Shown here piece by piece: positions 10,848 to 19,756 of a DNA stretch of 64,000 bases. Source of the DNA: JALYNX01 sp963746905 (GTDB lineage: Bacteria; Actinomycetota; Acidimicrobiia; Spongiisociales; ZC4RG35); NCBI GenBank assembly GCA_963746905.1, contig CAVVCY010000003.1:496001-560000 (forward strand). The letters run 5' to 3'. Below the pieces are notes generated by a model. It had not been told where the DNA came from. It did not search any database and saw only the letters and a program-made list of their open reading frames with translations. A program made the translations under genes and the position numbers. How positions within the stretch are numbered: the stretch's first letter is position 1; every line of letters starts with the position of its first letter.

Positions 10848-12821
10848 ATGAGTGAACTGGATTTTGGCTTCGCGAGCGTTGACGTCGCCGCCGTTGAGAA
10901 TGGCGTGGCCCGGACCCTCGACGAGGCACGCCAAATAGTCGACGAGGCTGTTGCACCCAAGGACGGCCGCACCTTCGAGAACACCCTGATGCCCCTGGAT
11001 CGCATGTCCGACGTCATGGGAAGGGCGTTCACCCGCTATGTCTTCATGGGATATGTCCACCCCGACAAGGACGTCCGCGCTGCAGCCAAGGCCAGCGAGG
11101 AGGAGCTCAGCAATTTCGCGGTTGAGGTCATCTTCAGAGACGACCTCAACGCCGCGGTCAAGGAGTACGCGGCCACGGAAGAGGCCCAGAATCTCGAAGG
11201 GGAGCGAGCCCGTGGTCTCGAATTTGCCTTGCGTGACCTGCGTCTGGCGGGCCACGACCTACCGCCTGACGTCAGAGCCTCGGTCAAGGAGAAGACTCAG
11301 CGTCTGGTGGAGCTCGGAGTCCGATTCCAGAGCAACATCGACGAGTGGGACGACTGGATTCTCGTCGATCGGACGGATCTCGAAGGTCTGCCCGCCAGCT
11401 TTGCCGACGGGTTGGACAAGGACGAGGAGACCGGCAAGCTCAAAGTCACCCTCGCCTATCCCCACTTCATCCCGTTCGTGGAAAATGCCAAGCGGCGCGA
11501 CCTGCGTGAGCAGCTCTCGTTCAAGTTCAACACTCAGGCCGTGGAAGCGAATCGGCCGATCCTCGAAGAGGCGCTGAGACTTCGTGACGAGATCGCCCAA
11601 GATTTCGACGTCAAGAGCTGGGCGCACTATCGGCTGGAAGACCGAATGGCGAAGAACCCTGAGCGGGTGGCGACCTTCTATGAGGAGCTGATCCCGCCCC
11701 TCACCGCTCAAGGTCGCAAGGACATCGCCGTGATGAGTGAGCTCCTCGAGGCCGAGACCGGGGAGACAAAGGTCCGGACGTGGGACTGGCGGTACTACGA
11801 CACCCAACAGCGCAGGACCGATTACGGGGTCGATCCGTTCGAGGTGGCGAGCTACTTCCCGATGGACGCCGTGCTCACCGGCATGTTCGACATGGTTCAG
11901 GAAGTGTTCGGACTGGACTTCGTGGAGGTGGCCGACCCACAGGTATGGCATCCCGATGTCAGGCTTTACAGGATCCTCGACCACGACTCGGGTGAGGAAC
12001 TGGCCCACTTCTACCTCGACCTCTTCCCGCGTGAGGGCAAATACTCACACGCGGCAGAGTTTCCCCTGATCACCAGCCGGCGCGTAGAGGACGGGAGCTA
12101 TCAGAACCCGGTCTGCGCCATGGTCGCCAATTTCACCAAGCCCACCGCCGACACACCGGCGCTGCTCCAGCACGGCGAGGTGGAGACCCTGTTCCACGAG
12201 TTCGGCCATGTCCTCCACCAAAACCTGGGACGGACCGAGCTGGCTCGATTTTCAGGTACGAGTGTCGAGACCGACTTCGTGGAGGCGCCGAGTCAGATCA
12301 TGCAGAACTGGGTCTGGAGGGCCGACGTTCTCAAGAAATTCGCCCGACATCACGAAACCGGTGAGCCGATCCCCGACACCTTGGTTGACCAGTTGGTGGC
12401 TGCCCGTCGTCTCAACATCGCAGTTCATCAGCTGCGCCAGCTCAAGTACGGCTGGTTGGACCAGGCGATCCACGCCCCCGGGCCGGATAAGGACCTCGAC
12501 GAGATCTCACGGCTGGCCTCCGACCTGAGCCTGCTCCCGATCCACGAGGGGACGTTCGATCTGGCCTCATTCGGCCATCTCATGGGCGGCTACGACGCCG
12601 CCTACTACAGCTACATGTGGGCCGAGGTGTTCGGCGACGACATGTTCGGGCGTTTCGAGCTGGAGGGGGTCACCAATCCGATCGTGGGCATGGCCTATCG
12701 CCGCGAGGTGTTGGAGAAGGGCGGCTCCGTCGATGCCGATCAGATGTTGGTCGGGTTTCTTGGTAGGGAGCCTGACAACAGCGCCTTCTTGCGTAAACTG
12801 GGGATCACGGGAACCGACTGA
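10848..12821 (+). CDS. M3 family zinc metallopeptidase (oligopeptidase)
   Basis: This encodes 657 residues. The zinc motif HEFGH sits at about residue 449 (TLFHEFGHVLHQNL), with the downstream Glu ligand in DFVEAPSQIMQNW. The long helical N-terminal lobe and the C-terminal YAEVFGDDMF-type region fit the M3A subfamily (thimet oligopeptidase, OpdA, Dcp). It should cut short peptides in the cytoplasm; no signal peptide is seen. The N-terminus MSELDFGFASVDVAAVENG matches the usual start. The next 180 bases hold no gene that I can support, only a probable promoter for the small zinc protein. Confidence 0.93.
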   Translation: MSELDFGFASVDVAAVENGVARTLDEARQIVDEAVAPKDGRTFENTLMPLDRMSDVMGRAFTRYVFMGYVHPDKDVRAAAKASEEELSNFAVEVIFRDDLNAAVKEYAATEEAQNLEGERARGLEFALRDLRLAGHDLPPDVRASVKEKTQRLVELGVRFQSNIDEWDDWILVDRTDLEGLPASFADGLDKDEETGKLKVTLAYPHFIPFVENAKRRDLREQLSFKFNTQAVEANRPILEEALRLRDEIAQDFDVKSWAHYRLEDRMAKNPERVATFYEELIPPLTAQGRKDIAVMSELLEAETGETKVRTWDWRYYDTQQRRTDYGVDPFEVASYFPMDAVLTGMFDMVQEVFGLDFVEVADPQVWHPDVRLYRILDHDSGEELAHFYLDLFPREGKYSHAAEFPLITSRRVEDGSYQNPVCAMVANFTKPTADTPALLQHGEVETLFHEFGHVLHQNLGRTELARFSGTSVETDFVEAPSQIMQNWVWRADVLKKFARHHETGEPIPDTLVDQLVAARRLNIAVHQLRQLKYGWLDQAIHAPGPDKDLDEISRLASDLSLLPIHEGTFDLASFGHLMGGYDAAYYSYMWAEVFGDDMFGRFELEGVTNPIVGMAYRREVLEKGGSVDADQMLVGFLGREPDNSAFLRKLGITGTD

Positions 12822-13000
12822 CCGGTCCGCAACGTCTTAATCACAGACAAACGGGGGAAACTGTTTACCTTCGTTTTAGGGCTGGGCAAGCAGAGTTGGG
12901 GACGACAAAGGGTCGTCGATGACCCGCTTTTCCGAGAACCACCAAAGACATCACAACGTATTAATTGGAGAACCGGCCCGCTACCAGGAGGGCCATGAAC

Positions 13001-13198
13001 ATGACAGACATCGTAAAAGGGGCAGCCATCAAGGGAGTGACCAGACCGTCACGGCGTTTCAGCACGGACCGCATCTGTTCCAAGCCCGGGTGCACCACCA
13101 AACTTTCGCAATACAACAAAGCCGAGTACTGCCACGCCCATGCGCCGGTCCGTTTCCCGCGGGTCCGGGGCAAGATCATGGACGAACAAGACGCCTGA
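13001..13198 (+). CDS. Small zinc-finger-like protein, unknown function
   Basis: A 65-residue basic protein. It contains CSKPGC, then 13 residues, then YCHAHAPVRFPR, giving a Cys-x4-Cys...Cys-x-His pattern that could bind one zinc ion. Small proteins with a CxxxxC...CxxH core are frequent in actinobacteria, but I know of no assigned function. AGGAGG at 12987-12992 gives good spacing to the ATG at 13001 and poor spacing to the ATG at 12995, so 13001 is preferred. A strong terminator follows at 13253, so the gene is probably a single-gene transcript, perhaps abundant. Confidence 0.65.
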   Translation: MTDIVKGAAIKGVTRPSRRFSTDRICSKPGCTTKLSQYNKAEYCHAHAPVRFPRVRGKIMDEQDA

Positions 13199-13252
13199 AC
13201 CACTCTGGCCGGGACAGGTCCTCTCCCCCTCCCAGTCCCAAGCCAGACAACC

Positions 13253-13290
13253 AGAGAGCCCCGGTTTCTACCGGGGCTCTCTTTTATTTG
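13253..13290 (+). terminator. Rho-independent terminator
   Basis: AGAGAGCCCCGG pairs perfectly with CCGGGGCTCTCT across TTTCTA and is followed by TTTATTT. It ends the small zinc-protein transcript and could also stop the convergent channel gene. Confidence 0.88.
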
Positions 13291-13309
13291 ACTCGTGCTC
13301 GAACCTGGA

Positions 13310-14104
13310 TCAGGTGCCGCCGTCGGTCTGCAGGCGGAGATCGATGTCGTCGATCGTGGCCTGTTGTTGGGCCATCAGTTCCTTGAGCTGGCTGATCTTG
13401 TCTCGGACATCGTCATCTGATGCCGATTCTTCCGACTCCGGAGCCGCCTTAGACGGGGAAAGAAACAGGTTCGCCAGGTAGCCGGTGAAGGTGCCGAAGA
13501 TGCCCACCCCGATGATGATGATCACGGCGCCAAATAGCCGGCCTCCCCCTGTCACCGGAAACTGGTCGCCGTAGCCGACAGTCGAAATGGTGACGACGAC
13601 ATACCACAACGCATCGGAAGCCGAGGTGATGTTGGCTCCGGGCGCGTATTGCTCGAGGTAAAGGATCTCGAGACTCCCGAACTCGAGCACCAGGATGCCC
13701 ATCAGCAGCAGGGTGAAGAGGGCGCTGCCGGCGCGGTCCTTGACCAGACCGCTGACGATCCTCCTGGTGCCATTGGCTCGTAGAAGCCGAATGACCCTGA
13801 ACAGGCGGAATACCCGCAGAACTTTCGCCCCGTCGAATGGGAGGCTGGCGAGCAGGTCGGCCCAGCCGAACTGGCGAAAGAAATATTGGGACTTCGACTC
13901 CGCTGACAACAGTCGGTAGGTGAAATCACCCAAGAAGATGACGCTGAACAGCCCGTTCATGGTGTCCAGGACCGTGTCCAGGTTCGGGTCTTCAGCCAGG
14001 ATCTTCAGAACGATGTTGACTATGGACAGGATCGAGAGGATGCCGACGAAGATCTCGTACCCGGTGTTCTTGAGTTCTTCGCCCTGCACCTTCACGTCGT
14101 CCAT
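13310..14104 (-). CDS. Voltage-gated-type potassium channel
   Basis: This encodes 264 residues. Helices S1-S4 precede the pore; the S4-like helix is rich in regularly spaced Arg (RVFRLFRVIRLLR). The selectivity filter STVGYGD lies near residue 175, followed by the last helix. The C-terminal tail, about 50 residues, is acidic and then coiled-coil-like (KISQLKELMAQQQ) and may tetramerise the channel. No RCK/TrkA domain is attached. K+ selectivity is well supported by the filter; voltage gating is inferred from S4. It faces the copper genes divergently. Confidence 0.9.
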   Translation of the reverse strand: MDDVKVQGEELKNTGYEIFVGILSILSIVNIVLKILAEDPNLDTVLDTMNGLFSVIFLGDFTYRLLSAESKSQYFFRQFGWADLLASLPFDGAKVLRVFRLFRVIRLLRANGTRRIVSGLVKDRAGSALFTLLLMGILVLEFGSLEILYLEQYAPGANITSASDALWYVVVTISTVGYGDQFPVTGGGRLFGAVIIIIGVGIFGTFTGYLANLFLSPSKAAPESEESASDDDVRDKISQLKELMAQQQATIDDIDLRLQTDGGT

Positions 14105-14217
14105 GTCCGTCCTCCTGTTTGGAGGATGGCGATTTCACGTCCGGATACCAAGGATCCGACGCAAGGAGCTCGTCGGGGCGGAATAAATCTCCCTTCGCCG
14201 CCGTACACTTCACCGAG

Positions 14218-14427
14218 ATGAAACAAGCCCTCCTTCAGGCTCCCGAGATCCACTGTGATCACTGCAAGATGAGCATCGAGGGTGCCGTGGGCGCCCTGGA
14301 AGGGGTTTCGTCCGTCGAGGTGGCTATCGCCGATGCGACGGTCGACGTCACCTACGACGACAACACCACCGACCTCGATGCGATCAAACACACCATCGAG
14401 GAGCAGGGTTACGCCGTCTTCGGCTGA
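14218..14427 (+). CDS. copZ: Copper chaperone, heavy-metal-associated domain
   Basis: A 69-residue single HMA domain with the metal motif HCDHCKMSIEGAV (CxxC) and the usual ferredoxin-like length. It should carry Cu(I) to the P-type ATPase encoded immediately downstream. The copA reading frame overlaps its 3' end, so the pair is probably translationally coupled. No CsoR or CopY regulator gene is adjacent. Confidence 0.88.
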   Translation: MKQALLQAPEIHCDHCKMSIEGAVGALEGVSSVEVAIADATVDVTYDDNTTDLDAIKHTIEEQGYAVFG

Positions 14428-16600
14428 CACCCACGACAGGCACGCGGAGACCGTTCTCTTCGACGTCGACGGCATGACCTGCGCCACCTGCGCGGTGAGG
14501 ATCGAACGTGTCCTCGGCCGTCAAGATGGGGTCGAGAATGCCTCGGTGAGCCTCGCCGGCGCCTCGGCTTTGGTCCGTGTCAACGAGAACGCCGACATCG
14601 AATCTCTCGCCACCGCGGTTGACAAGATCGGCTATCGCATCTCGCCACATGAATCGGGTGAGCACGGCCGCGACCTGATGGACCACTACCACGACAGCGA
14701 GGATCTCCAGTGGAGACGGTTCTGGATCGCCGCAGCATTGACCCTTCCCGCCGTGTTGCTTGCGATGTTTGGCCCGGAGACCTTCTGGAGCCGAGCCCTG
14801 CAGGGGATCCTGGTCACGCCCGTGGTGACCTGGAGTGGCTGGCAGTTCCACAGGGTGGCGATCAAACAGGCGCGCAACTTCAGCGCCAACATGGACACCC
14901 TGATTTCGCTGGGCTCAATCACCGCCTACGTGTATTCGATTTGGGCCCTTTTCGCCGACCTCCCGGTCTTCTTTGAGATCTCCGGAGTCATCATCACGTT
15001 GATAACCCTCGGCCGGGCTTTCGAGGCGCGGGCCAAGGGACGCGCTTCGACGGCAGTCCATCAGTTGGTCGCGCTCGGTGCCAGGGAGGCACGGGTGATG
15101 GTCGATGGGGCGGAGCGGTCGGTGCCCATCGAGCAGGTGCTCCCCGGTGACCTGATGCTGGTCCTCCCCGGCGAGAAGATCCCGACCGACGGGGTCATCG
15201 AAACCGGCGCGTCATCGATCGACGAGTCGATGCTCACCGGAGAATCCCTCCCGCTTGACAAGCAAGCCGGCGACCTCGTGTTCGGCGCAACCGTCAACCA
15301 GGAGGGGATGATCCAGGTCCGGGCCACCGCAGTTGGGGCGGGCACTGCCCTGGCCGGGATAGTGCGCATGGTCGAAGAGGCCCAAAACTCGAAAGCCCCG
15401 ATCCAGCGGATGGCGGACCGGGTCTCGTCGATCTTCGTGCCGGTGGTGATCCTGATCGCCATCGTCACGACCGGGGCCTGGCTCGCGTTGGGCAATGGCG
15501 TGCCCGAGTCGGTCCAGGCCGGAGTGGCGGTCCTGATCATTGCCTGCCCCTGCGCTCTGGGTCTGGCCACCCCGACCGCGATCATGGTCGGGAGCGGGCG
15601 GGGCGCCGAGCTCGGGATCCTGTTCAAGCAGGCGGACGTTTTTGAGCGGACCCGGGACATCGACACCGTCCTGTTCGACAAGACGGGGACTCTGACCACC
15701 GGAGTGATGGATCTCGCAGATGTGGTCACCGATGACGTCGAAGCAGAGTTTCTACGCCTGGTGGCTTCGGTGGAGGCCGCTTCCGGACATCCGATCGGCA
15801 AGGCGGTCGCCCTCGGTGCGGACGAGCGACACATCGAGCTCGATACCCCCGACCGGACAGAAAGCCTCGCCGGGCTCGGAGTGGTCGGGTCCATCGACGG
15901 CCATGAGGTCGTGGTGGGCAGGGAGAAGCTGGTGGTCGACCGTGGCCTTCACGTGGCAGACCGATGGCTTGACTCGCTGGCCCGCTTCGAGGAGGAAGGA
16001 AAGACTGCCTTTCTCGCCGGATGGGACGGCGAGGTCAGAGGCGTGATCGCGGTTGCAGACATGGTGCGAGACGAGTCACAAGCCGCCGTGGCACGACTCG
16101 AGGCGGCCGGGATCTCAATCCGCCTGGTGACCGGCGACAACCAGCGCACAGCAACCCGCATCGCCAAGCAGGTCGGGATCATGGATCTCGAGGCTGAGGT
16201 GATGCCCGGTGAGAAAGTCGAACTGGTCCGAAGAATCCAGGCTCGAGGCCGCCAGGTCGCATTTGTCGGAGATGGGATCAACGATGCCCCGGCCCTCACC
16301 CAGGCCGATCTGGGGATGGCGGTCGGGTCCGGCACTGAGGTCGCCCTGGAGGCGGGAGATGTCATCCTCCTCAATGGTGACCCCCGCCTGGTGCCCACGG
16401 CTATCGACCTGGCAAACGCCACGTTCCGGACCATTCGCCAGAACCTATTCTGGGCCTTCGGCTACAACGTCGCCGCAATACCCCTGGCCGCTGCCGGCCT
16501 GCTCGACCCCATGATCGCCGCGGCGGCGATGGCGTTCTCCTCGTTGTCAGTCGTCTTGAACGCCCTCCGTTTGAAGAGATTCGCTCCCGATTGGCCGTGA
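14378..16600 (+). CDS. copA: Copper-exporting P1B-type ATPase
   Basis: About 740 residues. Motifs in order: an N-terminal HMA domain (DVDGMTCATCAVRIE), membrane helices, the actuator TGESLP, the transport-site CPC in ACPCALGLATP at about residue 389, the phosphorylation site DKTGTLTTG at about 434, and GDGINDAPAL. The start is uncertain: ATG 14378 overlaps copZ by 50 bases and has no clear ribosome-binding site. ATG 14474 would cut the HMA domain, and a GTG at 14282 lies deep inside copZ. It pumps Cu(I) out of the cytoplasm, partnered with CopZ. Confidence 0.93.
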   Translation: MRSNTPSRSRVTPSSADTHDRHAETVLFDVDGMTCATCAVRIERVLGRQDGVENASVSLAGASALVRVNENADIESLATAVDKIGYRISPHESGEHGRDLMDHYHDSEDLQWRRFWIAAALTLPAVLLAMFGPETFWSRALQGILVTPVVTWSGWQFHRVAIKQARNFSANMDTLISLGSITAYVYSIWALFADLPVFFEISGVIITLITLGRAFEARAKGRASTAVHQLVALGAREARVMVDGAERSVPIEQVLPGDLMLVLPGEKIPTDGVIETGASSIDESMLTGESLPLDKQAGDLVFGATVNQEGMIQVRATAVGAGTALAGIVRMVEEAQNSKAPIQRMADRVSSIFVPVVILIAIVTTGAWLALGNGVPESVQAGVAVLIIACPCALGLATPTAIMVGSGRGAELGILFKQADVFERTRDIDTVLFDKTGTLTTGVMDLADVVTDDVEAEFLRLVASVEAASGHPIGKAVALGADERHIELDTPDRTESLAGLGVVGSIDGHEVVVGREKLVVDRGLHVADRWLDSLARFEEEGKTAFLAGWDGEVRGVIAVADMVRDESQAAVARLEAAGISIRLVTGDNQRTATRIAKQVGIMDLEAEVMPGEKVELVRRIQARGRQVAFVGDGINDAPALTQADLGMAVGSGTEVALEAGDVILLNGDPRLVPTAIDLANATFRTIRQNLFWAFGYNVAAIPLAAAGLLDPMIAAAAMAFSSLSVVLNALRLKRFAPDWP

Positions 16601-16635
16601 CAAAACTATCCGGAGACGACGTGTAGGTTGTTCGG

Positions 16636-17457
16636 ATGGCCTCGTTGCAATGGCTAGACAGACCGATCCTCCAGGACCCGGTCGCGCTCATTGCCTTCGA
16701 GGGTTGGGGTGACGCCGGCGAGTCGGCCAGCCATGCAGCGACCGAGTTCCTCACCAAACTCGACGCCCAGATCTTCGCCATCATCGACCCCGACGACCAC
16801 TTCGACTTCCAGGTGCGGCGACCGATCGTCGAGCTTGACTCCACCGGGATCCGTTCGATCACCTGGCCCCGCAACGAGATGTATGCGGTGCGAGGAGGGG
16901 AGCGTGACCTTGTGATCGTGCTTGGTGAAGAGCCTCACTATCGCTGGAAGGCGTTCACCAATGACCTTGTTGATACTCTGCGCGCCGTCGGGGTCACGCG
17001 GGCGGTGACCATGGGAGCCTTCATCGGCCAGGTGGCCCACACTCTTCCAGTGCCACTGGTGGGCTCGGCCAACCGTCCGGATGACCTCACCTTCCACGGG
17101 CTACTCCCGTCGGGCTACGAAGGGCCGACCGGGATCCTGGGCGTCCTCAACCACGCCCTCGGCAATGCGGGCATCGATGTGATCTCGGTTTGGGCGGCGG
17201 TGCCTCACTACCTGTCGAATCAGGAGTACCCGCCTGCGGCCGAGGCTCTCGCGATCAAGGCATCGGAACTGGTAGGGGTCACCCTTGACATCGACGAGTT
17301 GGCAACCGCCTCGCGCACCTTCCTCTCCACGGTGGACGCCGCCATCGAAGGCAATACCGAATTGGAGGAGTATGTCGAGCGGCTGGAGCAAGAAGCCGAC
17401 GACGACGAGGGCGACCACCTCGTCGACGAGATCGAGCGCTACCTGAAAGGCCAGTAG
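16636..17457 (+). CDS. PAC2 family protein
   Basis: This encodes 273 residues with the PAC2 fold signatures: AFEGWGDAGESASHA near the N-terminus, GEEPHYRWKAF, TMGAFIGQVAHTLPVP and SVWAAVPHYLS. The acidic C-terminal tail ends in LVDEIERYLKGQ. PAC2 proteins resemble eukaryotic proteasome-assembly chaperones and are common in actinobacteria, where their role is unclear. No proteasome gene is in the window. It is transcribed after copA with a 35-base gap. Confidence 0.85.
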   Translation: MASLQWLDRPILQDPVALIAFEGWGDAGESASHAATEFLTKLDAQIFAIIDPDDHFDFQVRRPIVELDSTGIRSITWPRNEMYAVRGGERDLVIVLGEEPHYRWKAFTNDLVDTLRAVGVTRAVTMGAFIGQVAHTLPVPLVGSANRPDDLTFHGLLPSGYEGPTGILGVLNHALGNAGIDVISVWAAVPHYLSNQEYPPAAEALAIKASELVGVTLDIDELATASRTFLSTVDAAIEGNTELEEYVERLEQEADDDEGDHLVDEIERYLKGQ

Positions 17458-17476
17458 CGGCTTTCTCTGTTCGCCC

Positions 17477-17530
17477 GACGCCGTATATGGCGTCACGTAC
17501 CTGAGGTACGTTGCGCCACATCTGGCGCAA
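17477..17530. repeat. Three back-to-back perfect hairpins
   Basis: GACGCC-6-GGCGTC (17477-17494), ACGTACC-3-GGTACGT (17495-17511) and TTGCGCCA-4-TGGCGCAA (17511-17530) follow each other without spacing. They lie between the convergent PAC2 and bS22-like genes, next to a fourth hairpin that looks like a terminator. None of the three has a U-tract. Confidence 0.6.
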
Positions 17531-17540
17531 CCGCCGCAAA

Positions 17541-17569
17541 GAAAGGACCGGGCGCCGCCCGGTCCTTTC
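17541..17569 (-). terminator. Terminator of the bS22-like gene
   Basis: GAAAGGACCGGGC pairs perfectly with GCCCGGTCCTTTC over a 3-base loop. On the minus strand the stem is followed by TTTG. It lies seven bases beyond the stop codon of the bS22-like gene and could also stop PAC2 transcripts. Confidence 0.75.
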
Positions 17570-17575
17570 AAGAAG

Positions 17576-17665
17576 TCACTTCCGCTTGTGGCGATTGGCC
17601 TTCAGACGCTTGCGGTACTTGTGCTTCGACATCTTCTTACGACGCTTCTTTACCAACGATCCCAT
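17576..17665 (-). CDS. bS22-like mini ribosomal protein (AURKAIP1/COX24 domain)
   Basis: A 29-residue protein starting MGSLVKKRRKKMSKHKYRKR and almost entirely Lys/Arg. This matches the tiny AURKAIP1/COX24-domain protein of actinobacteria, identified as bS22 in mycobacterial small ribosomal subunits. A GTGAGG-type ribosome-binding site lies eight bases upstream of the ATG, and a strong hairpin follows the stop. It is too short for most gene callers, but the family match and signals are good. Confidence 0.82.
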   Translation of the reverse strand: MGSLVKKRRKKMSKHKYRKRLKANRHKRK

Positions 17666-17758
17666 GCAAAAACCTCACGGAGAAGGGGACGACGGGTGAA
17701 TGGTCGCGTGATACGGCAACTAGGTCAAACCGGAGTCGGCATTAAGGAAGCTCTCGAA

Positions 17759-19174
17759 CTACCAGCTGGTGTGGCCCATAGCGACGGCTGCCACATCCCG
17801 GATCCGAAAATCCCGGGCCCGACGCTTCTCTGCCATCTCCAGGTTGCCTTCGGGCACATACATCCTGAGGCCGCGGGGGTGGGTCTCAAACTTCAAGGGT
17901 GTTGAAGCTTGAAGAGCCTCACCATCGACACCCACGAATGCGGAGCCGGAATGAGACCGCACCTCGAATTCGGCAGCTGTGAACTCATGCCAGTGGGGGC
18001 TGGTCTTCCGCAAGCCGATCGCGGACATGGTGAGGAGATGGGCAGCCTGTGCCGCCGTTCTGGTGGAGACTGCGAACACCCCGAGAACGCCCGCGTCCAT
18101 CTGTCGGCGTTGCGCGACGTCACGTTTCATGCCGAGTACGTACTGGTTGTTCGAGACCATGATCAGAAAGGCGTCCTTGATGTCCAATCCATCAGGCGTC
18201 GAGTACTGGAGATCGAAGCCTTCTCCCTGGTGGCCGAGGAGCTCGGCTGCCATGGACATGCTCACCTCGCTCTTGTTGTCCCGGTAGTCCTCGGATTGGA
18301 CGATCGTCGCGTAGATACCTAGTGAGACGTTGTTGACGAACAGCCGGTCGTTGACCGTGGCAAAGTCCACCCTCCGTTCCACCCTGTCTTGGAAGGCCCG
18401 CATGCTCGCCCGCGGATCGTCGCGATCGAGACCAAGGTCGAGCGCGAAGTGGTTGCGGGTCCCTGCTGACACACAAACGAAGGGCAAGTCGTGCTCAATG
18501 GCGATCGACGCGACCAGCGCCTGGGAGCCATCCCCACCGGCCATTCCCAAGCAGTCGGCGCCGCGGGCGACGGCGTCCAATGCAAGCTCCTCGAGGTCGA
18601 GACCGCGCTCCAGCATCACCGTCTCAACACCTAGCTCCTTGGCCAATCCGACCAATCCGAAGCTCTCTACCTTCCCCCCTCCCGACCACGGATTGCACAG
18701 AAGCACAGAATGATTCAGACCACGGGAATGATGTGGTGCCTGACCCTTGGCCGTCTTCGGCACCGACCGGGTCACCGAATAACGAGCCATCATCATGGTC
18801 AGCGAGAGACCCCCCAACACGACGACCAGTCGCAGGATGAACTGCTCAGGACGGTGGTAGGTGACCATGAAGGCAGCGACGATCAAGACGGCTCCCAGTG
18901 CGCTGCCCACTCCACCAAGAATCCGCCTCAGCCCGGTCTCGGTGATCATCCACCATGCTGCGCCAACCATGATTGCCAGACCGGGCAAGCCGAAGGCCAT
19001 GCTCGGTAGATTCCGATACAGCGCCAGGACCAACACCGCAGTGACGACCAACAACAGCGGGAGAAAGGCAATGGCTGCTATTCGTTGCTTGGCGCCTGGC
19101 CGCTCCACAAAAATGGAGAATACGCGACTATCCGGATGCGGGGCGGGGCGACCTGACGGCGACGCTGCCATCAT
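17759..19174 (-). CDS. Diacylglycerol kinase-family lipid kinase with N-terminal membrane domain
   Basis: About 471 residues. The first 130 contain four or five hydrophobic helices, then a DAGK catalytic domain starts at HSVLLCNPWSGGGKVE. The nucleotide loop GMAGGDGSQALVA and the SAGTRNHFALDLGL motif are intact. The C-terminal half is the usual beta domain. The family phosphorylates diacylglycerol or related lipids with ATP at the membrane. The longest frame begins at 19219, but ATG 19174 avoids overlapping the divergent PAP2 gene, whose ATG is only ten bases away. Lipid kinase and lipid phosphate phosphatase side by side suggest linked lipid turnover. Confidence 0.85.
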   Translation of the reverse strand: MMAASPSGRPAPHPDSRVFSIFVERPGAKQRIAAIAFLPLLLVVTAVLVLALYRNLPSMAFGLPGLAIMVGAAWWMITETGLRRILGGVGSALGAVLIVAAFMVTYHRPEQFILRLVVVLGGLSLTMMMARYSVTRSVPKTAKGQAPHHSRGLNHSVLLCNPWSGGGKVESFGLVGLAKELGVETVMLERGLDLEELALDAVARGADCLGMAGGDGSQALVASIAIEHDLPFVCVSAGTRNHFALDLGLDRDDPRASMRAFQDRVERRVDFATVNDRLFVNNVSLGIYATIVQSEDYRDNKSEVSMSMAAELLGHQGEGFDLQYSTPDGLDIKDAFLIMVSNNQYVLGMKRDVAQRRQMDAGVLGVFAVSTRTAAQAAHLLTMSAIGLRKTSPHWHEFTAAEFEVRSHSGSAFVGVDGEALQASTPLKFETHPRGLRMYVPEGNLEMAEKRRARDFRIRDVAAVAMGHTSW

Positions 19175-19183
19175 GCGTCGGAT

Positions 19184-19756
19184 ATGGGCCGCCAGCCGAA
19201 AGCCTTGGGCTTCCTTCACGAACTCGACGAGTCGGTCTTCAGACAGATTGCCGATTGGAAGTCGCCCATCCTCGATCGGACCCTCCCTGACCTATCCGAG
19301 ACCGCCAGCTACTCCCGAATCTGGATCGTTGCCTCTCTGGGACTCGCCGCCTTCGGCGGGCCAAAGGGCAGGCGCAGTGCCGTCCTGGGTATGGCTGCGA
19401 TAGGCGCGACGTCCGCCCTGACCAATATCGCGCTCAAGGGAGTGGCGAAGCGACGACGCCCGGTGAGTGAGGTTCCTGAGGCGCGACGTCTCGTCCACCC
19501 GGAATCCACGTCCTTTCCTTCCGGTCACACCGCCTCGGCCGCAGCATTCTCGGGAGTGGTCGGGCAGGAGATACCGGGTCTGTGGTTGCCCTTGAATGCA
19601 TTGGCAGGCCTCGTCGGCTTCTCGCGGATCTACACCGGTGTTCACTATCCGGGCGACGTCCTGGCCGGGTGGCTCGTAGGCAAGTCAGTTGCCGGGATGG
19701 TCCGCTGGGTGGCCCAGCGGTTCAAGCGCCGCCAGCCCGCAACAAGCCAACAGTGA
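19184..19756 (+). CDS. PAP2 family lipid phosphatase
   Basis: This encodes 190 residues. The three PAP2 signature blocks are present: KGVAKRRRP (KxxxxxxRP-like), PSGHTASAAAFSG with the catalytic His, and SRIYTGVHYPGDVLAG with the second catalytic His. There are about four membrane helices and a basic C-terminus. It should dephosphorylate phosphatidate or undecaprenyl-pyrophosphate-type lipids. It is divergent from the DAGK gene, and its 3' end overlaps the convergent cimA by 35 bases. Actinobacteria also have fused PAP2-DAGK proteins; here the two parts are separate genes. Confidence 0.88.
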   Translation: MGRQPKALGFLHELDESVFRQIADWKSPILDRTLPDLSETASYSRIWIVASLGLAAFGGPKGRRSAVLGMAAIGATSALTNIALKGVAKRRRPVSEVPEARRLVHPESTSFPSGHTASAAAFSGVVGQEIPGLWLPLNALAGLVGFSRIYTGVHYPGDVLAGWLVGKSVAGMVRWVAQRFKRRQPATSQQ

